This document shows, one piece after another, positions 22,081 through 33,259 of a DNA stretch of 64,000 nucleotides (its first letter is position 1; the number at the start of each line of letters is the position of its first letter). The DNA lies in NCBI GenBank assembly GCA_930367205.1, contig OV884009.1:84589189-84653188 (forward strand), given 5' to 3'. The DNA comes from Acanthosoma haemorrhoidale (lineage: Eukaryota; Arthropoda; Insecta; Hemiptera; Acanthosomatidae). Under the pieces are notes generated by a model. It did not search any database, had not been told where the DNA came from, and was given only the letters and a program-made list of their open reading frames with translations. The translations under genes and the position numbers were made by a program.

Positions 22081-24205
22081 TATTCAACATTGACATTTAT
22101 TCAACGGACGAACGTAAAGGTTCCGAAATCCTTAATCGATCATTCTTATCAGGTACAACTAGAATCATCAAGTCAACCTGAACAAAGTGGGTGCATTTCT
22201 AGTGAACTTTAGACTCAAATTGGTCAAGTTTGGAGGTTCCATTCAATCCAAACATAACACCTGCAATTTATACATAAGTTAAATTACACCCAGTATGTTA
22301 TAAGCCTTAGCAGAAATTGACGTAATCAGGTGCGTTTCCAAACTGACGTGATCAAACATGTCAAATTTTTTACTAGCACTCTCCCGAACGGTAAACGGCT
22401 CCGATTTGTTCTTAAACATTCAGCATGCCATAGTGAGTAAAAATCAATCGCGTAAGACGACCCAGGCAAGTGCATTTCCAAAACTTATGCAAAAAACAAA
22501 TTTCCGTTGAAACACTTGAAAATACAATTATTTGAAAGACCTTGATGAACGATTCCACCCTATCCCTATATTCCACCCTCTGTATTTTTCCATTTCCTAT
22601 CTGACCAATTTCATCTTTAGTCAAGTTCTCTTCTGATTATCGTTACTTTAAATTAATATTGAAATGTTTTTAATATGTACAGTTTGTCAGTGGTAAATAT
22701 ATTAAATCAGTCACTGGAGACCCCATCGATTATTGGAGAAATGGAGACCCCATTGAGTGACAAAGTCTGAACCGATTCTTACGTGTCCTGAACTATGTTA
22801 AATACTGGGGTCGGATGAGACTGTGCTTATACCTTTACTAGTTTATTTTTATAAAACTAAGAATGTCCATCTAATGTTCGGCAGATATTTTCCCCCTTTA
22901 TTAAAAAATTGTGAAAGGAATTCTTGTTCCTCTGATGCGGCTTTATATAAAATCACCGGCTCTGAAAAGACTTTACCAGCTAATATCTTTTAAATCCTAA
23001 TTTTTTTTAAAAACATTTTTAAACTTTTTCAACAGGGACCATACCTTTCCCCAACCATACGGCAGAGAATTGAATCAACAGATTAAAAGCACGATATGTT
23101 TTGTCTGGCTTTTCAGGAATTAGTTATGACTTCATAACCTAACCATAGGTAGCGAGGATTATGAAGCCGACTCCGACGGGGGGTGACGTATTTAGGGAAT
23201 TATCACACCTAATATATGATTTTAATTACGTTATTTTTTAATTATTTTGGTGTAAAATAAAGCATTAGCACAATGGGATGAGGTTTTCTTGATACTAAAC
23301 CATTCATATCGGATTCTTTACCTCGTTCATGGAACAAGGGCATCAATTCCATGAATTTTAAATTTAACTACTACAGATAATTTGGATCAAAGTTTATTTA
23401 AAGCCTGATGTTTTTTTTGCATCGATTAAACCTAATCATATGAGACTGGAGTATTTTTTTCAGTTCCATAAAATCTTCCATGAGCCCATTGTAGAGCTAT
23501 GTCGATAGTACTAGGCTTGGAGCGTCGTTGTGTGGGAAAGAAGATTGGGTAGCTAGAATGGTGGATCTGAATACTATTTTTTAGATTAAATTTAAATATG
23601 TTGCCATTTTGGTTTGCCCTCAAACAGTACCAGTATATTTGTTTACAACTCATGTCTCCTAAAATGACAGTGTTTGGAGTTAATCGATAAATACTTATTA
23701 GGATTTTTATATTAATATTTTGTCTAGGAGGTGAAAGGAAATAAAGGGTTTAGTTTCAAAACTAGCTCAATCCATTCACAGAAATTTTTGCAGGAGAAGA
23801 AAAAAACAAGCAACTTTCGGCGGGATTGATAAGAGGATGCAGATTTGAAGTGGTTATTCAAGGAAATCCAGCTGGTATTCTTCAGAATCGCTCAAGGAGG
23901 TTATATAATAGGCCAAATACTTTAAAAAAAGTGGATTGAGCTGGTTTTTACCCTAACCCTCACATACTGAAACTTTTTTATTGTTTATGAGTAGATTTGC
24001 CCCTAAGGCCTCCTCTAGTGATTTAGGCATTATTAATTAGTGATGTTTCTATCTGATCTGTAACATTGATATCCTGTCAGTTTAAATCGATAATAGTTCG
24101 GATACTTGTGTGTTTTGTATACTGCGTTAATATTAATATTACAACTTGTTTAAATTCTTGCGGATGTCTTAGTAACCGATGAGGAAATCGTAGTCAATTT
24201 AAATG
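22081..24205. other. No recognisable gene
   Basis: A/T-rich; short frames only. A phrase near GTGCATTTC recurs at 22190 and 22470, and GGAGACCCCAT is repeated at 22716 and 22744. No domain or RNA gene was found. Confidence 0.4.
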
Positions 24206-24209
24206 TGAA

Positions 24210-25018
24210 TGTAGTGACCGCTAACTACATAAGTTGAATCACCCTATACTCTATTGCATATATATTGTAAGCAAAAGTGAAATAACATGAACTAAATGTA
24301 TTATAATCAAATATAAATCATTGTAAATGTGTTAAGCAATAAAATACGGGGACCAAGCAAGTAACCTGAGTAGGGTCAGCAGCTGGCAGTCATAAACAGT
24401 CAGGTACCCACCGGCCTAAGAGCCAGGTGGGCAAGGGTACCACGGGTCATAAACAGTCATAAACGAGAAAGGGTCACCAGCTGGCAGTCATAAACATGAA
24501 AGGGTCACCAGCTGGTCGTCATAAACAGTCCTTTAGGGGGCGGGGGGTTGGGTAATTAAGCGTTGGAACAGCACCACAGGTGTCCACAGCCCCCAACCCG
24601 GATTAGACCCTCGCAGCCTCGCAGCCTCCCAGCGGGGTACTTAAGGCAGGGCTACTGGCCCTGTTAGTCAGTCTCCTCATCAGCCTCTGAGTCTCTCGCG
24701 ACCTTTACTCGGTGACGCCTTAAACCAGGGCTCCTGGCCCTGGAAGTCAGTCTCTTAGTCTCCTCGCAGACTCTCTGGCGAACTTTACTCGGTGACGCTT
24801 GCTTGGTTTCCGCTAGAACTCTGAAAACTTGACTAATTCTTTATGAAACCTCTGTACCTCTTCTCTTGAACATAGTGCATTGTCAGGACACATACCTATC
24901 ATAAATGGAGTCAGATAGTAACGCCGTCATGGAATGATTGCCCAGGTTATAAACTCGAACAATCCGCACTTGTCACCAGGGCTACGGTGATCAGGCACCC
25001 CCTAGTGACGACCCCACA
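24210..25018 (+). mobile_element. Solo LTR, family TGTAG..CACA, copy 1
   Basis: Begins TGTAGTGACCGCTAACTAC and ends GTGACGACCCCACA. The flanks are GTGAA (24205-24209) and GCGAA (25019-25023), a 5-base target duplication with one change. Ends and interior match copies at 27877-28373 (minus) and 56668-57626. It contains a minisatellite of GGGTCACCAGCTGGCAGTC units (24370-24530) and a tandem duplication of about 79 bases (24641-24797, ending in TTTACTCGGTGACGC). No internal retrotransposon sequence adjoins it. Confidence 0.85.
24641..24797. repeat. 79-base tandem duplication within the solo LTR
   Basis: Two adjacent units both run from TTAA..CAGGGCT.CTGGCCCTG to TTTACTCGGTGACGC. The copy at 27877-28373 does not show the pair, so copy number varies inside this LTR family. 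Confidence 0.75.
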
Positions 25019-25735
25019 GCGAATGATAATGAAAGTAGCAAATGCTGACCATGAGATAGACACAGTTATATTTAAAGTGCCCTCTATTCCCTGAAGTGTT
25101 TTATTTTTCAAATGATTAAATATGAGCAGTAAAATTAATTTAGCAGAACTATCCATTTCCTTGAAAAATATTGAGATAGTTGGGAATCATAGCAACACGG
25201 TCCTCATTAGAAGCAAACAAACTACAATCACTGATCATTAAAAATCACTTATTTAATAAATCAAGGTAGGCATTACATTCCTGAACGATTTTGTCATTGA
25301 TATAATAATAATAAATCAATACTATACTTATAACTTGTCTTTTTTATAATTTTATCTTAACCATTTTTTATTTCCTCGCATATTTACATTCATACATAAG
25401 AATGTGTTACATTATTATTATTATTATTTTCTTCTTAAATCCAGACACACCGAATTTCGGATACAGCGATCAGATTTTCTATGTTTCTTGAAGATCTTCA
25501 CAAGCGAATTCCAACTTATTTAACTAAAGTAAGTTCAGTTATCATGCAAAGAGGATACAACATGATGATTTAGGATTTGACTTTGAAAATAATCTTTATT
25601 TCGTTTGTATTTAAAAATAAAGGGCAAGCCCCTGAAGGGGATGGGTCTGCTGTAAAGTAGGTGGTCATTTCTGTTGGTATGTTCTACAATGACTGTAAGA
25701 CAGACCGACAGAAAACGATAAGAGCTTCAAGGACT
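25019..25735. other. No recognisable gene
   Basis: A/T-rich sequence between a solo LTR and a long hairpin; no convincing frame or domain. Confidence 0.4.
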
Positions 25736-26320
25736 GTAAGAACTTGGAACTAAATGAACGAATCGCGTAAAAAGAAACCTTCTATTGGTCTGAAGCATAA
25801 CAAGATTGATGACTGAACCTGGGCTGACTGTGTAAGAGGGTCTCTAATACAGTTATGGATATAGCTTGAGCCAAAAAATGTTCGGTAAAAAGTGCCAAGT
25901 ATTATTTACAATTATTTGAGTATATTTGAGAAATAACTGCGGACGGCAGTCATCAAGTGTTTTTGAATTCTTGACTGATAAGAATAAAATTATCTAATAA
26001 CTAAATGAGGTAAGAGGGATAATTATTATTCAAGAACTTAATACAGTCAACAATCAAGAATTCAAAATCACTTAAATTAACAAAAAAAACAAATCACTAG
26101 GTGGTCACGTCCGCATTTATTTCACAAATGATTATGAAAAGATTACTTTACACTTTTTACCAAAAATATTTGTTTGTTTTTTTATAGCAAGCAATATCTA
26201 TAACTGTACCTTCTTACGCAGTCAGCCCAGCTCTCCTCAGTGCTGGTTCAGTCGCCAATCCTGTTACGCTTCAGACCAAAAGAGGGTTTCTTTTTACGCG
26301 ATCCGTTCAGTTAGTTCTTT
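25736..26320. repeat. Long imperfect hairpin (inverted repeat, about 245-base arms)
   Basis: The left arm (25736-25980) and right arm (26050-26320) are reverse complements, with blocks such as ATCGCGTAAAAAGAAACC, GGGCTGACTG, GGTAAAAAGTG and TTTTGAATTCTTGA. A spacer of about 70 bases separates them. The arms differ at roughly a fifth of positions plus small indels. No transposase or LTR is in or next to it. A transcript across it would fold into a long double-stranded RNA. Confidence 0.85.
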
Positions 26321-27117
26321 CAGCTCTCTGCTGCTTGTTCACTCCAAGTTGCGCCTTAAAGTAAGTTCTTACAATTATTGTTACGGATAAATGCTGCCTC
26401 ATTTCAGAAGCCATATATTTGGTACTAAAGAAACAGCAGAAGAAAATAAAGCAATGGGTCAAAGCTTGTTACTTCCAAAGGGATTGATTCACTGTCGCAT
26501 GAAAAACTAATGAGGGAACTTGGCATAAAATCTTATCATAGAACCTTATCATAGAACTAGGAACTGATATGGTCGTGTAAAATATACTTAACAATTTTAA
26601 ACAGCTAAAACAAAATCGCATTTATGTCTTAATGTGGCATATAGAGAAGATCTATATTTATTATAAATCTATATTTGTTTGTATATCTTTGAACATTTAA
26701 TACTGTGATGTGCCTTTCACCCAGGAAAAAAGTCACAAAATATTAACTTCTGAGCTGTGATTTGAGAGTGCATAATCCTATAGAATAATAAGCTGTTGTG
26801 GGATATATATTCATCGATTGAATCATTTTTGACTGCAGAAAATACAGACATCACGAAATACTATTCAGCTGTACCTATTTCAAAGACAAGCTTCCCCTCT
26901 CGAGTTCAGCAATTGTTAAATATAATTGTTACGACAGTATGATATTTAGAACGCAGAAATTTTTTTTTTGTTGAAAAGGCGATTTTAAGTGCCGGAGATG
27001 GTTTAACAAATAGCATGAAGTAATAATGATAAAATAATTCACAATCATTCATAAGTACTTGATAAATTCACACTTGAAATGGCTTATTCACTAAATCATT
27101 TGTTCCGTTAATATGTA
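26321..27117. other. No recognisable gene
   Basis: A/T-rich; no frame over about 60 codons and no repeats seen other than the flanking elements. Confidence 0.4.
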
Positions 27118-27240
27118 AACAATCTTTATTGCGATAAAATTACAACTTGCCTTTTATTGGGCAATAAGTAACTGTGATCAATGTTCTCATTCACCATATT
27201 TACAGTTCTTCATTCACTCGCTTATTCATACAGAAATTAT
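27118..27240 (-). mobile_element. Jockey-type LINE 3' end, truncated
   Basis: TTGCGATAAAATTACAAC, TTGCC.TTTATTGGGCAATAAGTA and TTCATTCACTCGC match the 3' terminal sequence of the LINE copies at 32625 and 50645. Only about 120 bases remain, a typical 5'-truncated insertion. Confidence 0.7.
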
Positions 27241-27871
27241 TTTTTTAATAGATTTTTAAAAAAATTTGAATTAGTTCATAACTTAATTTAAAAAAAAAAA
27301 ATGAATTCCAAGTAAAGAACAGTTGAACAAACCCGAGACTAAAAGAATTTTGATTTTTTGCCATGAACACAAAATTGAAATCAGTACCACGTACTGGTGT
27401 ATTTGTAATATGTTAGGTAGAGGCTTAGTTATTTATTCTCACCCTCCGTCTAGGCTCTGTGCCCTATCAATAAGAAAGCTCATCTAAAATCTCGTGTACC
27501 AATGCCACCGGGCCGACGTTAATGACCATTCGGTTTTATGCCTATAAAAAACAACAGCCATCCATCCACCAATTAATCAATAATACTTAATGCGTGATAG
27601 GCAATTTCAAGGACAAATTTATTATTACGAGTGTTGGCCTTCTTTTAACTCATGTGTGGACCTTCTAAACTGACTATGACATAATACTATGAAAATACGC
27701 CTCAAACTTAATTTATACAGCTAACCTTGTGAAGACATAGAGCGTACACAGGAACCGTAATATCTTTATTTTTCAAAGCAGACATTTAAGAAACAATCCA
27801 ATGGCTTAAGAATAATCGTCAGTTCAAAATGTACTTGTATAATTTGAGACAGTATGGATGAAAAACTAAAA
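27241..27871. other. No recognisable gene
   Basis: A/T-rich between a LINE end and a solo LTR; nothing identifiable. Confidence 0.35.
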
Positions 27872-27876
27872 AGCTA

Positions 27877-28373
27877 TGTCGGGTCGTCACTAGGGAGGTG
27901 CCTGATCACCCTAGCCCTGGTGACAAGTGCGGATTGTTCGAGTTTATAACATGGACCATCGTTCCATGACGGCGTTACTATCTGACTCCATTTATGATAG
28001 GTATGTGCCCCGACAATGCACTATCTTCACGAGAAGAGGTACAGAGGTTTCATAAAGAATTAGTCAAGTTTTCAGAGTTGGAGCGGAAACCAAGCAAGCG
28101 TCACGAGTAAAGGTCGCGAGGAGACTGACGAGGAGACTAAGAGACTAAGAAACTAACTAACAGGGCCAGTAGCCCTGCCTTAAGTACCCTCTGTTAAGTT
28201 TATGACTGCCAGCTGGTGACCCTTACTCGTTTATGACTTAGTTGGCTTCCACCTTTTATTGCTTAACACTTTTACAATGATTTACATTTAGTTCATGTTA
28301 TTTTACTTTTGCTTACAATATATATGCAATAGAGTATAGGGTAATTTATCTTATGTAGTTAGCGGTCGCTACA
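27877..28373 (-). mobile_element. Solo LTR, family TGTAG..CACA, copy 2
   Basis: On the minus strand it begins TGTAGCGACCGCTAACTAC and ends GACGACCCGACA. It is bounded by a perfect 5-base target duplication AGCTA (27872-27876 and 28374-28378). It is shorter than copy 1 because it lacks most of the minisatellite and the 79-base duplication. Opposite orientation and an independent target duplication show it is a separate insertion from copy 1. Confidence 0.92.
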
Positions 28374-28439
28374 AGCTATATTAGTTTTGCTGATTGGGAA
28401 AATTGGGGGATATCACATTACTCATTTTCTTTCAGCTTT

Positions 28440-28590
28440 CTGGCTATGTAACTTCCCCCCCCCCTTTTTTCCCCCGCCCTTCCTGAGGGTGGGCCTCAAA
28501 CGGGCTTCTATACTCTCTGGCTATGTAACTTTTTTTTTTTTTCTTTTTTTTTTTTCCCCACCCTACCTGAGGCTGAGCCTTAAACGGGCT
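28440..28590 (+). repeat. Two-unit tandem repeat of about 78 bases
   Basis: Each unit has CTGGCTATGTAACTT, a long pyrimidine tract (C-run and T-run lengths differ), then CCT.CCTGAGG.TG.GCCT and AAACGGGCTT. Confidence 0.8.
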
Positions 28591-28622
28591 TGTCCCACAA
28601 GCCCGTGAAGCGGGCTCGTGGG
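28585..28622 (+). other. Overlapping, mutually exclusive GC hairpins
   Basis: 28585-28605 can form a perfect 9-base-pair stem (CGGGCTTGT with ACAAGCCCG) around a CCC loop. 28594-28622 can form CCCAC/GTGGG plus AGCCCG/CGGGCT with one mismatch around a five-base loop. Both use the AAGCCCG segment, so only one can exist at a time. The G+C content stands out from the A/T-rich surroundings. Confidence 0.75.
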
Positions 28623-28859
28623 GTTACGTAGCCTGTGGTGCGCGTATTCCGGTGCAATGGGATTGTTGCACCGGTCAGCGCTTACCTTCGGTTATTCTGT
28701 TTTGTTCCATTTATTCTCAAAAAAAAAACACATGATAATAATATATAAAAAAGAAAGAAGAAAACACAAAACTAAAGTAAAGAGAAAAGAAACACCTCTA
28801 ATAATATATTTACAAATCCTAAACTAGCTATATACACTTTTTTTTTTTTTCTATGTAAC

Positions 28860-30550
28860 TGTAGGCCGAGTAATCCTTATGTGTACGTGAAGAATATTCA
28901 GAGTCTGTAATATAACTTCTTCAAAACTTTTTCAGTACTGGCCCCAATTAAAAAATGAAAGCCTTAGAAAACTGTCAAAAATCAACCTAGATCGAGCAAT
29001 AAAACCCAAATACTAAAAATTAAGATGAGCTAAAACAACGCAAGGGTCCACTTGCTATTAGAACTCCTAGGAGTCAAACAAGGTCAAGCACACACCTGTG
29101 GAGTGAATGAAAAAGTTACGGTGGCGAACCAGGAGTCGCGTCTAATAGCAGAGATGCGCTAACTATTGATATAGACTCGGTTAGCGAACATGCAACCAAA
29201 TGGAACAGGAACATAAAGACAAGACGCCCGATACAAGGCATCCGGGGGGGGGGGTCAATTGGCATCAATGAACTTGTGAACTATAACTGCTCAGCTATGT
29301 CCATAAGACCTAGCAGGATCTAGGAGGCCTCAGCCACCTTGTCCAGGTATCAGGCGCAACAAGCAAACTAAGGAACGAAGCAAGTAAATTGAACCCTATG
29401 TAAAATCAAACCGTATGTAAACCCTGAATAACACTGATCAAGGTCATTCCTTAATACCTCACCTACAACCCACAATTGTCTCTTTGTCCATTTTACCCAG
29501 TCGTATAACGTATAAAGTATTTACCGTAAACTATGTTATTATTGTGGGTTTTTTTTTTATTATTAAATAAGTGTTTTTAATACTCAACTGTTATGAGATC
29601 GTTAATTCCATGAAAACGGTACAGGTAGATGTGCCGTGAGGGCAGCTACGAAACTATTGAGCAAGCTATTAACGATAGCCCACTGACATCGATGCGATGG
29701 TTTAGAACTTGCCAAAATATCCTGGTCTAATCTGGAAAGAATATTCAAAAAAAAAAAAACTCGAGCAGAGATCCATGTATCAACTGTAAATAATTCACTA
29801 ATTTAGCATGTATATCAAACTAGCCAATTTTGGCAAATGCTTCCAGCATTATTTTTATTCATTTGCTCTGCTCATCTAAGCCTACTAGAAAACCTTATGT
29901 TTCCGTTTAATAATTTTGTATCTACCTACTACCATCATTCTTACCTGAAAATTCCTAGTACTGTTTAGTATTTTTTTGCAGCACCTTTCCAACTTTTCCT
30001 TATCCCCACTAAATTTACTGTCTTTTCACACACTCCGACAACATAAAACGTTTTCGTATTGTTTTTCTGTGTTGATTTCATTAATTAATAATTTCATTAA
30101 TTTGTTTCCATTAATGAGAGCCAATGCCTATACCGGCGTATTTAGCGTAGATCGTCACCGTAATTGGTGCTTGGTAATTAAAAAGCCAGAAACCCTTCCA
30201 TGGCCAACAGCTTGCACTAGCGTGTTGCCACGTGATGTGCCCCATATATCTTAATCACGGATTTAATTTTTAAACATTTCCTTTTATTTAATTTTGTAAA
30301 TAAGGTATCCGTAAATTTTTTTCTTTTTACTTTTATTGAGTAGGTTTTTTTTTTTTATTTTACCTACAGTCAAAAACAAAAATTGTAAATTCTTATCAAT
30401 AATAATTATTTTAAACTAGATTTCATATTATTGCATTGGCAGAAAGCATTTACAGGTCATTGCTTCACTTGATAATCTGACAAGAACAAGACATGTAAAC
30501 AAACCTTATTTACGTTGTGAATATAAACTCAAGGTACTAATCAATGATTA
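28860..30550. other. No recognisable gene
   Basis: Moderate GC at 29040-29340 with a poly(G) run at 29247. Otherwise A/T-rich with T runs and short frames only. No domain found. Confidence 0.4.
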
Positions 30551-30639
30551 TTTTCAATTTACTTTTTATTTATGAAAGAATATCAATTCAGATCACCCTT
30601 TCACTTTAAAGAGAGAGGGTTCGTGTTGATTAATCTTTT

Positions 30640-31470
30640 AAAATATGCCGCAGAGGACTCAACTAAGCAAAATTTTCAACAACGAATAATCGCCTTAAAA
30701 AGAGCTGGGATGACCCAAAGCCAAATCGCTCTCCGGGTCTCAAAAAGTGGTGCTTCTTCTGCCAAGATTGTGTGACGATTCAATCTAAGGTGTATAATGC
30801 CAGCTTAGTACGGAAGTGGATAGCTGAAACTAAGAACTAAAAACATCGTAAAATTATAAGAAAACTCCAGCTCAAAAAACATCACTTACGACACTGGAAA
30901 GCCAAATTTGATCCAGTCTTATATTTAGGGACGAAAAAAAGTTTAATCATGGTGGCCCCGACGGTTTCAATTATAATTGGCACGACCTATGAAAGGAATG
31001 AAAAAAAGTTCGCGAAAGTCACACGTGGTGACGGAGTAATGGGATGGACTGCTTTCAATGAAAAGGGCAGGTCTCAAATCGCGTTAATTACTGGCAAAAT
31101 GAATGCTGTTAGTTATCAAAAAGTGTTGGAAGAATTTCTTTTGCCATTTATTACACTATTATTAGAAAAAGAAGGTATTATTTTCCAACAAGGTAATGCA
31201 CCGATACACACAGCACGGACTTCAATGTTTGGGATTGGCTGACACTTAGTTCCCGGCCCTTAACCGAATTGACAGTTTGTGAAGAATTATGGCTATGAAC
31301 GTCTATGACCTTCAGAGATAAAAAATAGGAAGGAACTTGAAGAAACGATCCCACAAGCTTTAGAAATCGTAGCATAGAGCACATTGAAAAACTTGGTAAA
31401 AAGTGTTCCCAGATGGCTGTTGGAGAAGATTAAAAAAAGTGGTGGAAGCTCTCATTATTAAAATGAATTC
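30640..31470 (+). pseudogene. Tc1/mariner (Tc3-like) transposase pseudogene
   Basis: The N-terminal helix-turn-helix is visible as QRIIALKRAGMTQSQIALRV (about 30680-30740). After a gap, a DEKKFN block near 30930 carries the first catalytic Asp, followed in the same frame by GPDGFNY.W and then a frameshift. The frame at 30949-31240 reads VMGWTAFNEKGRSQIALITG, then VSYQKVLEEFLLPF and IIFQQGNAPIHTA. The family has Asp in QQDNAP, so the second catalytic Asp is replaced by Gly. The region with the third acidic residue (31240-31440) is full of stops. Terminal inverted repeats were not identified. Confidence 0.85.
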
Positions 31471-31684
31471 ACACTTTAAAGAGTCAAAAACATTTCTCTG
31501 ATTTTTCTGAGTTTATACTTTTACGTATCTGTTTTTGATATGCTGTTTAATTTACAGCTAATCAATGCGGTGTAATTTAACCTATAATAAAATTGTCACT
31601 AATCTTGCATACCATTTCATAAAAAGGTAACATGTATTGTTAAATAAACTCCGAAACGAAAGGTTAAAAAAAGTTGAAAAGGTC

Positions 31685-32495
31685 TGTTGTGGCCAACTCT
31701 TAATTATGAATAATTAAAATGACGTCAGGGGGAGGAGCTAGTGTGGTGAGGGCCCATCCCCACTTCTTCTAGCCACCTGGTGGGGGGCCATCCCCACCAG
31801 GATGGACTGGCTATATAAGCAGTGGCAGTAGAACAGATTGACATAACGAACAGGACCGTCACTTGGAACACTACTCTCTCCTCTCTCTCTGCACTGGCGC
31901 CTGCTGCTCTACTCAAAACCATGGTCTTCTCATTCAACTACCTCTGCATCTCTCTCCTCCTAACCTCGCTATGTTTTAGTCCGGCGTTGTCGGACCCCAC
32001 ACCTTCCTAGTGGGAATCTCTGCACTCTTCTCACTAAAACTAGCACCTCCTTGGGAGAGACCTCTCCCTCGCGGACGACAGTTTCTGTGGCCCTACAAAC
32101 TTGCCTCGTAGCGTCTCCCATGGCAATCCAGTCTGCTTCTCTCCGGTTCACACTCACCTTTGGGATCCGGACGGTTTTCGCCTACCCTTAGACACCGAGT
32201 GTGAATCCGTGGTCATTCCAAGACTACATAAACTAACTATAAACCTACCCTGTACCTCTTCTCCTGAACATAGTGCTTTGTCGGGGCACACCTTCTAAAT
32301 ATCTTATGGAGTCAGATCAAAGCGAATTAGGCTGCCCGCCGACTAGGCCGGTAGCCAGGGTGAAAGACCATAGGTCCACCCGCTCTATCTCTTTCTGGGC
32401 GCTCGCCGGACGGTGGCTAAGAGGTTGTAGCGACCCTAGCCCGCGGCGGGCGTCTCCTCCCCACTTTGGGGATACTCAGCTATCTGAGCCCGACA
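31685..32495 (+). mobile_element. Solo LTR, related family with a different 5' half
   Basis: Begins TGTTGTGGCCAAC and ends GAGCCCGACA, flanked by a perfect 5-base target duplication AGGTC (31680-31684 and 32496-32500). A TATATAAGC box is at 31812, about 120 bases from the 5' end. From about 31935 to 32290 it matches 57152-57500 of the solo LTR at 56668-57626, but its first 250 bases are unrelated to that copy. No internal element sequence is present. Confidence 0.92.
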
Positions 32496-32624
32496 AGGTC
32501 TTTTCGTCTTGAGTTTATATTTTTTCACAGGGCTGAGTATACATATCTCTATGTTTCAGCCAATACAATGTTCATGGACAAGATACCGGAGATCATGTAA
32601 TAATAATATATTAACTGAATTGTA

Positions 32625-33235
32625 ATAAAGTTTCCTTATTCTTTATTTTCTTTTTTTTTTTATTATGATAAAATTACAATCTGCCTGATTGGGCTATAAG
32701 TAATTGTGCTATATGATCTTGTTCATACCAATTTACAATTTTCATTCACTCGCTCATTCATACTATATAGACAAACAGCCCAGAGGCCCCCCAAGTCAAC
32801 ATGATTGTCACCTCCCTCACGTGTGAAGGAGGAAGCGGAGTCTTGGGAAGTCCCCCACGCTCCTACGTCAGGCGCGTCACTGGATAAGAGCCAGCGGAGG
32901 CTGACCAAGAGCGTGATAGCCACAGACGCTCAGGACATGATTAGAGAAACTGGCCATTGGCAGGACACTCCACTGTCACGCATTTATAGCAGGTCACGAG
33001 GCCACTGCCGTTTTAGTCTCCGAGGAGGATTATAGGGATGAGTGGTGCAGTGTAATGACTGTGCTAGGGAATTAGGGTGGTTGGATAGGTTACTATGGAA
33101 TTTTATGAACTTGGAAGGGATGAGTTCAAGAATGTAGGGTATATTCAGACCATTATGAAGGGTTTTGTTGCTGACGTAATAAGGGGCATTTACTATTGTT
33201 CTCAGGACTTTTGATTGAAAAGATTGGATGCGCTT
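32625..33235 (-). mobile_element. Jockey-type LINE 3' end, 5'-truncated, with poly(A)
   Basis: On the minus strand this ends in TTTTATCATAATAAAAAAAAAAAG, i.e. a poly(A)-like tail at about 32650 on the plus strand. Sequence from 32680 to 33235 matches 50680-51235 closely (for example GGATTATAGGGA.GA.TGG and GAAGGGTTTTGTTGCTGACG). Only the C-terminus and 3' untranslated part remain. Confidence 0.8.
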
Positions 33236-33259
33236 TTCCTTATTCTAATAATAAAGTTC

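Noticed and set aside
24210..28373. A 4.2-kb foldback transposon with long inverted ends starting TGTAGYGACCGCTAAC
   Set aside because: The two ends each have their own 5-base target duplication (GTGAA/GCGAA and AGCTA) and TG...CA termini, and a third copy stands alone at 56668. They are independent solo LTRs in opposite orientation.
31725..32512. Several open frames of 60-80 codons on both strands
   Set aside because: They lie in a solo LTR and are explained by its higher G+C.
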